A DNA stretch of 64,000 bases from Tenebrio molitor (GCF_963966145.1 NC_091047.1:868001-932000), one strand, 5' to 3'. Counted from the first letter of the stretch, positions 45,405 to 57,389 are shown. Notes: generated by a model not told the origin, from the letters alone. Program-made: numbers and translations.

Positions 45405-47316
45405 ATGTTCAAGCTATTTGTATTGTTCGGGTCAATTCTGGCGTGCTGCTACGCTGCGCAAAACCCTCCCGTCAAACCGTCGAAGGGTGGAGTATGGCCC
45501 AAGCCCCAATACCAAGAAACGTCCGAGAATTACCTTGTTCTTCTATCCCGCACCTTCAGCTTCAAGGTAAAACAAATCTGTAAAATTGTCAGTAGAATTG
45601 GTAGCGGAAATTGTAGGGTCCCGCCAACATCGGCTGTCCCGACTTCCTCAATGACGCCTTCGCCAGATACTGGACGATTATCGCCACTTCGTCGTCTTTA
45701 GAGCAGCGAGGGCAGCTCTCCGAAGTGGGAAGACAACCCCAGCAGAAGTTCTGGGAGGATGATGACAACTTCGTGGGCTACTTGGACAGTCTGAACGTCG
45801 AACTGATCGGAGAGTGTGCCAACGAAGCCGTTCGACCAAACCTTGGAGATGACGAAAGCTGTGAGTTGGGCCGAAAGTGAGAATTTACTGATCGCATTGT
45901 AGATACTCTCACGATTAGCAGCGAAGGGTCGACTCTCTCGGCGTCTACGATCTGGGGGGTGCTTCGTGGCCTGGAGACTTTCTCCCAGTTGATCTACGTG
46001 GAAGGAGAATTGGTAAGTACCGCTTGGAGAATGGCGAGAATCTAAATCTCTTGTAGCTCGTTGTCAATGCCACCATCATTACCGACTTCCCGAGATTCCC
46101 CCATCGAGGACTTCTCCTGGACACTTCGAGGCATTTCCAGCCCGTCTACATCATGTTGCAGAATCTGGACGCCATGGTTTACAACAAACTCAACGTTCTG
46201 CACTGGGTTATCGTCGACGATCCCAGTTTTCCGTACAAGAGTCGCACCTACCCCGAGTTAAGGTGAGTAGAAAAGTGCGATCGAGATTCTCTCCGCAGTG
46301 TGTCAATTGCAGCGAAAAAGGCGCTTACCATCCCGTCTCTAAAGTGTACGAACAGAGTGACGTGAGTAAAATCATCGAGTACGCTCGTGTCCGAGGGATT
46401 CGAGTGATTCCAGATTTCAACACTCCCGGTCACGGTGGTTTCACCAGTTGTTGGGGGTTGTCCCACCCCGAGCTGCTGACACCTTGTTACTCCAACGACC
46501 AACCCAACGGTCAACTGGGGCCTATGGACCCCACCAGAAACTCAACTTACATCTTATTGGCCAATCTCTTCAAGGAGGTTGTCGATGTTTTCCCTGATTC
46601 ATACATTAATCTAGGTGGCGATGCAGTCGACTTTTCTTGCTGGTAGGTTGTCCTGTTCGTTATTATACTCGTAATTTAATGGTAATTCTCCACAGGAAAA
46701 GCAATCCTGACGTCAACGCTTTCATGAGCGAGAACGATATCTCGTCGTACGAGCAACTCGACAGCTACTTCTTCCAAAGAAAAATCAGCCTCCTTGACTC
46801 GCTTAGTTCAAAATACATCATCCAGGAAGAGGCGTTTCTGCACGGTGCGACTTTGCCCAAGTCTACCGTGATCCAAGTGAGGAAGATCGGTGGTCTTAAC
46901 ACTCTCGCCGCGGTAGGTTTCTTCTTTCCCCACGACAAAAAAAAACTGTTCTCTTTTAGGTGACCAAAGCTGGCATGTTCGGAATCTACTCCGGCTGTTG
47001 GTACTTGAGCGACCTGTCCACTGGCAGCGATTGGGAAAAGTTCTATAAGTGCGAAGCTCTGAACTTCTCTGGCACAGACGAACAGAAGAAACTAGTTTTG
47101 GGTGGCGAGGCTTTGATGTGGGGTGAGTTTGTCAACGAGTACAGTATCATGCCCAGAGTGTGGCCGAGGGCTAGTGCCGTTGCTGAGAAACTGTGGTCAG
47201 CTGAAGACGTTAACGACATTGAAGCGGCCAAACCGAGATTGCAGGAGCAAGCTTGCAGGATGAACCGTAGAGGAATCGCGGCTCAACCTCCCAACGGTTC
47301 CGGAGTTTGTCTCTAA
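45405..47316 (+). CDS. GH20 hexosaminidase-like protein, copy 6, catalytic Glu replaced by Ala
   Basis: Exons: 45405-45566, 45617-45860, 45903-46012, 46057-46262, 46313-46642, 46696-46912, 46960-47316. Together they give 1626 nt, 541 aa, open throughout. The signal peptide is MFKLFVLFGSILACCYA. The active site reads NLGGDAVDFSCW: Asp344 kept, Glu345 is Ala (codon 46623-46625). HWHLVDD has become HWVIVDDPSF, losing the second His. EFDTPGHT is DFNTPGHGGFTS with a three-codon insertion. VWEEVF is IQEEAF and HVWR is QVRK. MWGEFVN is retained. With the general acid and at least three substrate contacts gone, hydrolysis is not expected. The open frame and intact splice sites suggest a kept protein. 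AATAAA lies at 47338-47343. Confidence 0.92.
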
Positions 47317-47450
47317 ATTAACGTGTCAGCATGTGCAAATAAAATCTGCTTGAAAACAATTTATGGTCGTATTTTTAATTTTTTGAAGTGTTTATCACAA
47401 AAGACTTGAGGCGACAGACGCGTTACCAGTGAAAGTCAAAGACATTTTTC

Positions 47451-47560
47451 CTAGTCGAGTTTTATAAATTCTTCAGGATTGCTACTGATGCGAGTACAAT
47501 GGTACAATATCTGAAGATGCGTTTAACGTTTGACTCTTGGGAGTGCAAAAATGTCGAGAT
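47451..47560 (+). pseudogene. DM9 type-gamma remnant behind GH20 copy 6
   Basis: ctagtcgagttttat, then CY-stop at the YYW motif and cgagtacaatggtacaatat, then a jump to the distal tttgactcttgggagtgcaa. It is the shortest of the gamma remnants. Confidence 0.7.
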
Positions 47561-47929
47561 CTTACAAAATCCTAATTTAAATAACAAATCCCGATTCTGA
47601 TTCTTTTTTGATATTTGCAAATTTAATCTTCAGGTAGTTCAATAAATGGAGCCGAATTTTTTTTAGATTATTATTTTTGGAAGATTCTATCAAAGCATAG
47701 AGAAAAATAACAAAGAGAAAAGTTAAAAGTACAAGTACCAAGTGAGCATTGAATCTATCTTGGAGATTCTTCTATAAACTGTCCGACGGTTCGTCTGAAA
47801 TTTTGTCTTTTGCTGCCACGCCTGTCTATTCCAAAATTAATTTCAGTGGTCCCATTAAATTCCCATCAAGATTAATGGGACAAAAAACCAAAATGTAACA
47901 AATTGTTTCAGTACTCCCTTGACGCTACC

Positions 47930-48529
47930 ATGTATCACTTCGTTCTATCCCTGGTGGTCATCTTCTTTTTCAGCAGTCAAGTGTGTTGCATTCAGCAAAA
48001 TTGTTATTGGCGTGAATACACCGGGTCAATTCCGAAAGATGCGATTCCGGCTGGTAAGGACATCAACGGCCAAAGCATTTACGTCGGTCAAGCTTACGTC
48101 AAGAATGAGGGCTTGATAGTGGCCCCGATTTACCAAGGAGAAAAAGAAGTTACTGCCGCGATCAAAGGAGCCAGGAAGATAGAAAGCAACATTAAGATGA
48201 GTCTTCAGTGACAGTTCCTGGTAGGTTTTTAGAAATATTTGGACAGATTCTGTGCGGTCCCGCTTATAATTTCCAATGGATCGTCTTGGACTCGAAGAAT
48301 CTGCAGGCACTTGAGCGGCAAACACGGAGTTCTCGGAGGAGACGAAGGCGGACTGAGCTGCATCCACATTGGACGCATCAGTTACCGAGGGGAAACGAAG
48401 ATCGGAAGACTCACCGCTTACAAGAAAGAGGATGCGAAACTGTTCTTCCGCGACAGAGGGGCGGAGAAATGGATCGACTCCTACGAAGTGTTGCACTTTG
48501 TTGATAATGTAATTCATCCCAAAAAATAA
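47930..48529 (+). pseudogene. DM9 type-alpha gene with lost splice donor and 2-bp deletion
   Basis: Exon 1 (47930-48196) is open: MYHFVLSLVVIFFFSSQVCC, then CYWREYTGSIPKDAIPAG. The donor that reads aag|gtgagtc in the other alpha genes reads aag|atgagtc here, so GT is AT. Unspliced reading stops four codons later. In exon 2 (48247-48529) ctgcatgtgaacttgagc of the intact copy is ctgcaggcacttgagc, two bases shorter, which shifts the frame. Two independent lesions make this a pseudogene. Further missense changes follow (GGDEGGLSC for GGHEDGLGY). Confidence 0.88.
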
Positions 48530-49030
48530 ATGGTTTGCGTTGTAAAAAGTGTCTCAAGATTTGTTGCCAACCATGTAAAGCAATAAGCACTAGAAAGTAA
48601 CGAACTAAGACACTGTGATTTTTCAAACAAATTATTTTTATTTAAAAAAAATTACTCGAGATCTGGATCTCTTGCAGAGAGTGTATGTGTTTGTCTCTAA
48701 AAAACCCTTCCTTCATTTTTACTTCATGTTAATTCAACTTCCATGTTCCATAACGAAATACATGAATTAATGAATGAATCAATTTTTTGCAAAAGTTATT
48801 GTGAACGAAATATTGGTAAATAACAAGCTTCAAAACAAGAGATTATTTGCATCTGCAACTTTTAAAAATAAATGGAGGACAAAGTGAAGCGATTACGATA
48901 AAAACTGTAGCGTAGAAGTTTCCGTTTAAGTAAAAATTCGTCAATAACACGCCGAGAAATTGCTAACACAACAAACAACACCTTCCTTTTAGTAACTCGC
49001 TTGAGAAGTAAGTGTTCAGTACCAAACAAA

Positions 49031-49621
49031 ATGTCAAACCCTTCGCTTCACTTGTTTTTACTCTTCCTCATTCCCTTGACTTCTTGTCAGGACAACGCCG
49101 CCCATTATTATTGGCGGGAATACACCGGAATTATCCCACGAGATGCAGTAGCGGGAGGTGCAAACATCAACAGCAAACAAGTCTACATAGGACAAGCTTA
49201 CGTGAGGAACCACGGTTTGATACCCGGCCAGATCAACGCCGGTGTGAAAGAAATGTGGGTTCCGATCAGCGGGGTGCAAAAAATCGACCGATATATAAAA
49301 GTAAGTTGAAAGTTAAGATCGTGTCCGACGCTATATAATTGTGTTTAGATTCTTTGCAGCAAGAACAATTTCGCGTGGGTGGCGACCAACTCGACCGATC
49401 TGCATTTGGATTTGCTGGACAGGCAGATGGTAATCGGAGGGCACGAAGATGATCGCGGAATCATCGCCGTGGGACGGATCAGCTACGAGGGGGGCACACA
49501 AATTGGAAAAATCGACGCGTTCACCGTAGGGAACGCGCACTTTCGGTGGGTCAACGCCAACAAAAATGAAGGAGATGTTACTTCCTACGACGTACTGGTG
49601 TACCAAAAGTGGTTGTTATAA
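49031..49621 (+). CDS. secreted DM9 (DUF3421) protein, type beta
   Basis: Exons 49031-49300 and 49349-49621, 180 aa. The signal peptide is MSNPSLHLFLLFLIPLTSC. First block: HYYWREYTGIIPRDAVAGG, KQVYIGQAYVRNHGLIPGQI. Second block: MVIGGHEDDRGIIAVGRISY, GGTQIGKIDAFTVGN. The usual stop tag after VLVYQKW is ttg here, which adds two residues (LL) before taa. It follows a dead alpha gene in the unit headed by GH20 copy 6. Upstream sequence is shared with the other beta genes. Confidence 0.89.
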
Positions 49622-49904
49622 GGGCACGGTGCGCAATACCTATGTTGGATTTGTTTAAAAAAAATAATAATGATAGGGTATGCAACATCTATGTTGTGTT
49701 TATTTTTTAAATAAAAATTAATTCACGTTTGCACAATTTTTAACTAATCTATAATAAATGGATGTTTACTGGACAGAAGTCTACAATAGTGAGCAGGCAG
49801 AAGATTCCTGTAAGTTGCCCGAGGTCGTTACTGACCTTGTAATTCACGTGATTCACAAAAATTGTTATTCCATACTAATTTATTTACATACATAATTTAT
49901 TATT

Positions 49905-50240
49905 ACTAGAGGTCGCCCAGCGGTCGAAATTCGACCGTTATTCATTAAATTTGTAAGTTTGAAGTTTGTTTTAATCAAAGACTTTACTTCATAATCATTG
50001 TATTTAATTTTTCTTTTAAATTTTATTGTATTACGTCAGATGCGAGCGTGTACAAATACGTCATTATGCCCAATTTTACCTATTACCATATTTGAAAAAT
50101 ACGAACGATAGGAAAAATGAGGTATATCTTGGCTAAGCCATATTTAAAAAACAGTAACGCGTTTTTGACAATTGCTTGGGTTTTTTTCTTACTATACTGG
50201 CCAGGTTTGGCCAAAGCTACACAGTTATTTTGCCTATCTT
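49905..50240. mobile_element. probable transposable-element fragment
   Basis: The stretch from ctagaggtcgcccagcggtc to about cttttcaaacaaa is absent from the equivalent spacer upstream of the other beta genes. There the shared sequence (caaacaaattatttttatta) follows directly. It has no coding frame. The family is unknown. Confidence 0.4.
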
Positions 50241-50665
50241 TTCAAACAAATTATTTTTATTAAAAAAAATTACTCGAGATCGGCAAAGATCTTGCAGAGC
50301 TTTTTGGGGTTTCTTCAGAAAAATATTTGTACATATTTGTCTCTAAAAACCCTTCCTTCATTTTTACTTCATGTTCATTCTACCTCCATTTCCCATAACG
50401 AAATACATGAATTAATGAATGAATCAATTTTTTGCAAAAGTTATTGTGAACGAAATATTGATGAATAACAAGCTTCAAATCAAGAGATTATTCACACCTG
50501 CACCTGCAATGGAGGACAAAGTGAAGCGATTACGATAAAAACTGTAGTGTGGGTTTCCGTTTAAGTAAAAATTCGTCAATAACACTTCAAGAAATTTCTG
50601 ACACAACAAACAACATCTCCCTTTTATTAACTCGCTTGAGAAGTAAGTGTTCAGTACTAAACAAA

Positions 50666-51246
50666 ATGTCAAACCCTTCGCTTCACTTGTTTTTACTCTT
50701 GCTCGTTCCCTTGACTTCTTGTCAGGACAGCACCGCCGATTATTACTGGCGGGAATACACCGGAGTTATCCCACGAGATGCAATAGCGGGAGGTGCAAAC
50801 ATCAATGGCGAACAAATCTACATAGGACAAGCTTACGTGAAGAACTCCGGTTTTATACCCGCCCAGATCAACGCCGGTGTGAAAGAAGTGTACGTTCCAA
50901 TCAGCGGGGTGCAAAAAATCGACGAACGTATCAAAGTAAGTTGAAAGTAAATATTGTATCCGACGCTAAATGTGTTTAGATTCTTTGCAGCGTGAACAAT
51001 TTCGCGTGGATTCCAACCAACTCGACCAGTCTGCATTTGGAATTGCTGGAGAGGCAGGTGGTAATCGGAGGGCACGAAGATGATCACGGAATCAGCGTCG
51101 TGGGACGGATCAGCTACGAGGGGGGCACACAAATTGGAAAAATCGACGCGTTCACCGTGGGGGACGCGCACTTTCGGTGGGTCGACTCCAACAAAAATGA
51201 AGGAGATGTTACTTCGTTCGACGTCCTAGTGTACCAAAAGTGGTAG
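50666..51246 (+). CDS. secreted DM9 (DUF3421) protein, type beta
   Basis: Exons 50666-50935 and 50980-51246, 178 aa. The signal peptide is MSNPSLHLFLLLLVPLTSC. First block: DYYWREYTGVIPRDAIAGG, EQIYIGQAYVKNSGFIPAQI. Second block: VVIGGHEDDHGISVVGRISY, GGTQIGKIDAFTVGD. It ends VLVYQKW. It is a second beta gene in the same unit as 49031, so this unit has an extra tandem duplication that includes the beta promoter region. The frame extends upstream to 50549, but the conserved leader and aacaaaATG context place the start at 50666. Confidence 0.9.
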
Positions 51247-51453
51247 TAATAAAAATTCATTAACATTTGCACAATTTTTAAGTAACCTAAAATAAATGAA
51301 TAGTGAGCGGGCAGATAATTCCTGTGAGGTCCTGTTGTACAAGAAGAAATAAAAAAGCGTAAGAAGACTTGGTGTTTTCTCGTGTTTTCCTTTGGAGATA
51401 ATGTAACAATATAGAATGATACTTTTTTTCGAATTCTGTTTATAATAGTATAT

Positions 51454-51573
51454 TATGATACAAGTTTATAAGGAAGCCTTTAAAGCACGCGCGACGAGTT
51501 TAAGAGCACGACGCGTAGCGGAGTGCTTTTAACGTCGCAAGTGCTTTAAAGGCCCTTATAAACGTGTATCATA
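51454..51573. repeat. foldback element
   Basis: tatgatacaagtttataagg and cctttaaagcac face their near-complements gtgctttaaagg and ccttataaacgtgtatcata. The loop holds a gcgtagcggagtgc motif. A similar cgcagcggagtg lies at about 60005 in another foldback. Confidence 0.65.
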
Positions 51574-51578
51574 CGCTA

Positions 51579-51865
51579 TTTTTTATTATACCTGGACTAC
51601 AATCTGAAAATTATAATAAAGAAAGTAAATTGAAATACCTTTTTCGAAGTAATCTGTGTCATTAATCGTTGATATAGAAATGATCAATTGTTGTTGTTTC
51701 GTTGCTATCATAAATTTTCTATAAATGTTTATTTATCATTGTTCAAAATGTAGGTGAATTTGTTGTTACCTAAGCAACCTTTAAAGCTCGGCGTGCTTGA
51801 ATCGCCTGTTTTCGCACGCTCAGGCGTGCTTAAAACGGCCATTCTGATGCAGGTATAATAAAAAA
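51579..51865. mobile_element. 287-bp element with 16-bp terminal inverted repeats
   Basis: TTTTTTATTATACCTG at 51579-51594 and its perfect complement at 51850-51865. The interior is non-coding, with cgcctg and caggcg inverted motifs. Confidence 0.6.
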
Positions 51866-52095
51866 CATGTTTTAGCTCATGTTTTAAATATAGAAAATGA
51901 ATTTTGCACTTTGCTGATCACAGGTTACTAGCGAAAAATAAATTCTTCGATAACGATAAGAAAATGTTTTGGATGATCGCCGCGACGATTTTTGATTGTA
52001 AGAACTTTTTGCAAAATCAAAAAATATGTATGTAATTATGTTATTAATATAGATATTTAATTTTAGAAAAAAAAATTGATCCTGATATTTTTTTT

Positions 52096-52247
52096 TTTTT
52101 TTGTTTGACACTGTCAGAATTTGAGAATTTTCTCCTGTGTGAACGGATTTTGATAAATGTCACAACTTGTCAAAACGAAACGTCAAGCTAATTTTAAAGA
52201 TTTTAAGCGATTTGGAGCCTTTAAGGGGCTCGTCGAACAAAAAAACG
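52096..52247. mobile_element. MITE family X, reverse copy
   Basis: It carries the complement of the family X interior (tcaaaacgaaacgtcaagct) and ends tcgtcgaacaaaaaa. Length is slightly greater than the 33334 copy owing to poly-T and indels. Confidence 0.65.
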
Positions 52248-52478
52248 TTTCGTTCAATTCTTTGGCACTCGTGGGCCCTTAAAACACTCGTTTCACTCGC
52301 GTTTTAAAATGGCCCACTAGTGCCAAAAAACGCCCAATTTACAAACGAACTCATTAAATAAACTACTATTATCTTGTAGATCAGGTCAGATATGGGTAGC
52401 CCCCCAACAACGAGAGCTCCGAAAGATAAAATAAAAAAGATCTTTTATTATCAAGATCACAAATTTCGTTGTAGGAAT

Positions 52479-52600
52479 AGTGATCCCGATTTACCAAGGA
52501 GAAAAAGACATAACTGCCGCGATCAAAGGAGTCAGGAAGATAGAAAGACACATTAAGGTAAGCCACTCTCTAGCGACATTCTTTGGTAAATTTTTATAAA
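52479..52600 (+). pseudogene. DM9 type-alpha fragment (end of exon 1)
   Basis: It encodes IVIPIYQGEKDITAAIKGVR and then KIERHIK, followed by a gtaagcc donor and a little intron. This corresponds to the last 30 codons of an alpha exon 1. The 5' side joins directly to repeat Y, so the rest was lost in a rearrangement. Confidence 0.75.
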
Positions 52601-52679
52601 TATTCAATTCAAAATATCAAAATCCGTTCACACAGGAGAAAATTCTCAAATTCTGACAGTGTCGGACAAAAAAAAATTA

Positions 52680-53165
52680 ATCGTGATATTATTTTATCCT
52701 CTGGATCAGGCCAACAACGAGAGCTCCAAACGATAAAATAAGAAAAACATTTTATTATCAAGATCACATATTTCGTCCTAGGTAATTGAAAGCGCGTTTT
52801 TAACAAAGATTGACAAAAGATAATTTAATTATTAAATATTTCGTCTAATTGATCATTTTTATTTTTTGTGCTCTCAATATCATTTTACTAGGTAGAAATC
52901 AATAAAGAACACTTTACTCATTAGTTATTGGCAACGCAGTAACAAATTTTAATCGATTTATTTTCGCAATTAACGATTATGATACAGTTGGTTAAATTGT
53001 GAAACAAAAGTCCACGTGAAATATATATCAATGGAAAGGAAGTCCCTCGTTGATGTGTTGTCTGCAGTGTTGAGGCTTGAAGTTGACGAAATGTTCTCTT
53101 GATTCAGGCCGCTAAAAATCCTCTTTGAAGTTTGAATTTTGTTTTGAATCAGGAACAAAAATAAA
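52680..53165. repeat. repeat block Y plus extension upstream of GH20 copy 7
   Basis: It starts atcgtgatattattttatcc and continues through tcaataaagaacactttact and ccacgtgaaatat to tgaattttgttttgaatcag. The same order recurs at 59430-59935 before copy 8, and its first part at 63693-64000. The start codons of copies 7 and 8 lie about 0.97 and 0.93 kb after the block start. Confidence 0.8.
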
Positions 53166-53591
53166 ATATATTTTAAAATTTAAGCAGTTATTACCTTTTC
53201 CAAAAAAAAAATGCCAACATAATATTTTCCTTCAAAGTTTTCAAACTTCGAAATTAGTACAAATTAACTAGAGTGACAAGTGACAAACAATGAAGCACAG
53301 GAATGGAGTATTTTGTTCCATTAAATTGACCAATGGGTGATTAAAAGTTCACTTGATGATCGGTTATTCTGTTTGTTGCCACTTTCTCACGTTTCAGTTT
53401 ACTTTTCAATATTTCTAAAACTTTCCGTGTGATTATTTGTTAAAATTTCACAAATTGTTTTTTTCCACTTTGATTAATTGTTATTACATAAAAATAGAAA
53501 TTATCTTAGTTGATTATCGATTAAAAAAACAATTTTAATTAAAAACACAGCAAATCTCCAATCTCAAGATCGATTTCCGAAACTCGGCCAC

Positions 53592-53599
53592 TATAAATA
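53592..53599 (+). promoter_or_regulatory. TATA box of GH20 copy 7
   Basis: TATAAATA, 62 bp before the start codon. Confidence 0.7.
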
Positions 53600-53653
53600 A
53601 TAACAGTCGAATGGTGGACACAAACTGAGTCAGTCCATCAACAATAGCACACG

Positions 53654-55562
53654 ATGTTAAAGCTATTTGTAGTGTTCGGGTCAATTCTGGCGTGCTGCTA
53701 CGCTGCAGAGCCTGCCATCAAACCGACGAAGGGTGAAGTATGGCCCAAGCCCCAAGAGCAAGAAACGTCCGAGAACTACCTCGTCCTCCAACCCCACACC
53801 TTCAGCTTCAAGGTAAAACAAATCTGTCGAATTGTCAGTAGAATTGGTAGCGGAAATTGTAGGGCCCCGCCGACATCGGCTGTCCCAACTTCCTCAATGA
53901 CGCTTTCACCAGATACTGGACGATCATCGCCACTTTGCCGTCTCAGCAAGGGCAGCTCTCCGAAGTGAGAGGACGGCCCCAGAAGAAGTTCTGGGAGGCT
54001 GACGACAACTTCGTAGGCTACTTGGACAGTCTCAAAGTCGAACTGATTGGAGCGTGTGCCAGCGAAGCCGTCCGACCGGACCTTGGAGATGACGAAAATT
54101 GTGAGTTGGGCCGAAAGTGAGAGTTTAATGATCGCCTTTCAGACTCTCTCACGATTAGCAACGAAGGGTCCACTCTCTCGGCGTCTACGATCTGGGGGGT
54201 ACTTCGAGGCCTGGAGACTTTTTCCCAGTTGGTCTACTTGGAAGGAGAATCGGTAAGTACGAGTACTACTTAGAGAATGGCGAGAATCTTAATCTCTTGT
54301 AGCTCGTTGTCAATGCCACCATTATCACCGACTTCCCGAGATTCCCCCATCGAGGACTTCTCCTGGACACTTCGAGGCATTTCCAGCCCGTCTATATCAT
54401 CTTGCAAAATCTGGACGCCATGGCTTACAACAAATTCAACGTTCTGCATTGGCATCTCGTCGACGACCCCAGTTTTCCGTACGTGAGTCGCACCTATCCC
54501 GAGTTAAGGTGAGCAGAAAAGCGCAATCGAGACTCCCTCTGAAGTGTGACATTTGCAGCGAAAAAGGCGCTTACCATCCCGTCTCTAAAGTGTACGAACA
54601 AAGTGACGTGAGTAAAATCATCGAGTACGCTCGTGTCCGAGGGATTCGAGTGATTCCGGAGTTCAACATGCCCAGTCACACCGAATCTTGGGGGTTGTCC
54701 CACCCCGAGCTGCTGACAGCTTGTTACTTCAATGACCAACCCTGGCATGCAATGGGGCCCTTGGACCCCACCAAAAACACCACTTACACCTTCTTGAACA
54801 ATCTCCTCACGGAGGTCGTCGATGTTTTCCCCGATTCACACATCCACATAGGTGGCGATGATTTCAGCAGCTATTTTTGCTGGTAAGTTGTCCTGTTCGT
54901 TATCATACCCGTAGTTTAATGGTAATTCTTCACAGGAAGAGGAATCCTGACGTCAAAGCTTTCATGAGTGATAACAATATCTCGTCGTACGAACAACTCG
55001 CGAATTACTTCTTTCAAAATGTGATCAGCCTCCTCGACTCGCTCAACTCAAAATACCTTGTCTGGGAAGAGGTGTTCCTCAACGGTGTAACTTTGCCCAA
55101 CAATACCACAATCCACGTGAGGGCGGACGGTGGTTTTGACACTCTCGCCGCGGTAAGTTCCTTCTTTCCCCACGAACGACAAAAAAATGAACTTTTGACA
55201 TTTAGGTGACCAAAGCTGGCAAGTTCGGAGTCTACTCCGGTTGTTGGTACTTGGACGAACTGTCCACTGGCTCCGACTGGCAGAAATTCTATGAATGCGA
55301 ACTTCTAGACTTCGATGGTACAGACGAACATAAAAAGCTAGTTTTAGGTGGAGCGGCTTGCATGTGGGGCGAAACGGTTAACGAGTACAGTATCATGCCA
55401 AGAGTGTGGCCGAGGGCTAGTGCCGTTGCTGAGAAACTGTGGTCCGCTCAAGACGTCAACGATAGTGAAGCGGCCAGACCGAGATTGGAGGAGCACGGTT
55501 GCAGGATAAACCGCAGAGGAATCGCGTCTCAACCTCCCAACGGTCCCGGAGTTTGTCTCTAA
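53654..55562 (+). CDS. GH20 hexosaminidase-like protein, copy 7, altered catalytic loop
   Basis: Exons: 53654-53812, 53863-54100, 54143-54252, 54303-54508, 54559-54882, 54936-55152, 55206-55562. Together they give 1611 nt, 536 aa, open throughout. The signal peptide is MLKLFVVFGSILACCYA. The catalytic loop GGDEVDFSCW has become GGDDFSSYFCW: Asp338 kept, the Glu position is Asp339 (codon 54860-54862) and one codon is inserted. EFDTPGHT is EFNMPSHT, HVWR is HVRA and GGEACMW is GGAACMW. HWHLVDD, YLVWEEVF and CWYLD are kept. Asp is a poor general acid here and the insertion moves the loop, so activity is probably lost or much reduced. AATAAA lies at 55584-55589. Confidence 0.92.
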
Positions 55563-55712
55563 ATTAACCTGTCAACAAAAGCAAATAAAATCTGCTTGAA
55601 CAACTTGGGTGTTTTTTTAAGCATATATCACAAAACCGAATTTAATAATAATTGTGTGCTTGACGTGAAAGGCGCGTTAAAAAAAATCACAGATATTTGT
55701 TTAGCAGTGTTG

Positions 55713-55935
55713 ATGTCATTACATTACTCTCGTCATTCTCATTTTCGTCCTAACCTCACTTTTTTCGCCAGTCGAGGTTCATGGATTCCTCAGGATTAGG
55801 TACTAATGGCGCGAGTATACTGGTACAGTCTCTGAAGATGCGATCGTGGGGGCCAAATCCCTCAGCCATGTTTACGTCGGTGAAGCTTACGTCAAGAATG
55901 AGAGCTTAATTAGGGTGATTAAATATTCTTACGTG
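55713..55935 (+). pseudogene. DM9 type-gamma remnant behind GH20 copy 7
   Basis: The leader region atgtcattacattactct and ctcaggattag match the gamma gene. A stop or frameshift breaks DYYW. DAIVGAKSLSHVYVGEAYVK can be read in one frame before homology stops near 55935. Confidence 0.75.
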
Positions 55936-56740
55936 AGTTTTGTGTGTAACTTTGAAAACCAAAAACGAACAAAATCCGAGTAGGTTGCCATCCATATTAA
56001 AAGCAAAAAGCACTGAGAATAAGTCTATCTAAACTCTATCAATCTTTACTTTTTTATGTAATCTAGTAATGGACTTGATTTTAGTTGAATCTGTTTCGTG
56101 TGTGTTTCACAAATATTAAACAAAGATTTTTCAAATAAATTATGTATTTTCATATACGAGTATAATACAATAGGTAAGTGATCTATTTTTGAAGTGAAAC
56201 TTTTTATGGGAGGGGTTTGAAATTCTGATCGGCAACCTTTTTTTGTGACGAAAAGTGGTGGGGGTAAACACTGTCTCGCACAACGTTTGCGCCAATATTT
56301 CCATCTCACTTAATTTGGAGTCTAATTATGTAAATTAATCTGTTTGACACGATACAAACATCCCTTAAAATTGTGTATACTTCTGTCTTTGTCACACTCA
56401 CGGCATTTATCGATAATGTCCTCTCTTTTAATTAAAAATGAACAATGAGTTACGCTTTTCGATATTGTTTAGTGTTATCGTTAAAATATACAATTTTGTT
56501 GTAAATATGCTTAAGTCAGGCGCAGAAAGAACAAGAGCGTGGCGTGAGAGAAAACGTACGAGTAAAGTGATAGTTCAGAATGTGAAAAAAACGGTGTAAA
56601 TAATAAAGACAATGAACCAGCCACTAGCACCTCAGCTCAGCCACCTCCTCTTCATCTATCAGTGATAATTTACAATATTCTGATTTTCCTGTAATATAAA
56701 AGTTTCACTTCTATCGTGCGTCTGTACGACACACTCTCTT
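55936..56740. other. no gene seen
   Basis: AT-rich intergenic DNA. An 87-codon minus-strand frame at 56046-56309 has no recognisable motif. No RNA gene is visible. Confidence 0.5.
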
Positions 56741-56815
56741 TTTTTTCCAACAAAATTTGTCATTTAAGACATGAGTAGCTTTTGCAACGAATGTCTTAAA
56801 TGACAAATTTTGCAG
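56741..56815. repeat. hairpin repeat, also present at 57411-57458
   Basis: acaaaatttgtcatttaagac faces gtcttaaatgacaaatttt around a loop of about 20 nt. The left half, ttttttccaacaaaatttgt onward, recurs as a direct copy of about 48 bp at 57411-57458. The pair brackets the element at 57006-57389. Confidence 0.65.
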
Positions 56816-57005
56816 AAAAAATTAGACCACGAATTGTATTCGACTTGACAATCCACCGAGAAAATTTTTATCGAGTTGACCTAATAAATTTGACGATTCA
56901 TTTTGACAGAAATTTTTTCACTATACTTACCTAAATCAATTTGATTGGTCCACATTTGAAAAATGCTGCAATTTGATTGGTTAAAAATTTTCGAGTTGGA
57001 TTGTC

Positions 57006-57389
57006 ATATACCGGGACATTTTTTTAACATTGAACATAGCTCATATTTATTCCCTATGTTCACTTTTAAAAAACACAGGTCACACAAAGAAAATAAGTAC
57101 TTGACAGTTTAACAAAATGGTCAAGTTATTTGAAGAAGAAATACACATAATGCAGTTATTCTATGCCAATCAGAGCATTATAAATGTGCGTGACATTTCC
57201 AATGCAACAAACACACATGATAGACCAATTCCATCAATCCGAACAATTTTTAACATTATTTAAAAATCTCTGGTGTTTGGTATAGTTGGTTGCATAGCAA
57301 CTCACAATGCACTGATCTGTGTTTTTTAAAATTGAACATAGGGAATAAGTATGGACTATGTTCAGAGTTAAAAAAATGTCCCGATATAA
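57006..57389. mobile_element. 384-bp element with 76-bp terminal inverted repeats
   Basis: The arms at 57006-57081 (ccgggacatttttttaacat, attccctatgttcac) and 57314-57389 are reverse complements with few mismatches. The interior starts a frame at 57118, MVKLFEEEIHIMQLFYANQS, that recalls the short helix-turn-helix domain (DUF4817-like) common in insect transposon-derived genes. It stops after about 48 codons. Confidence 0.75.
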
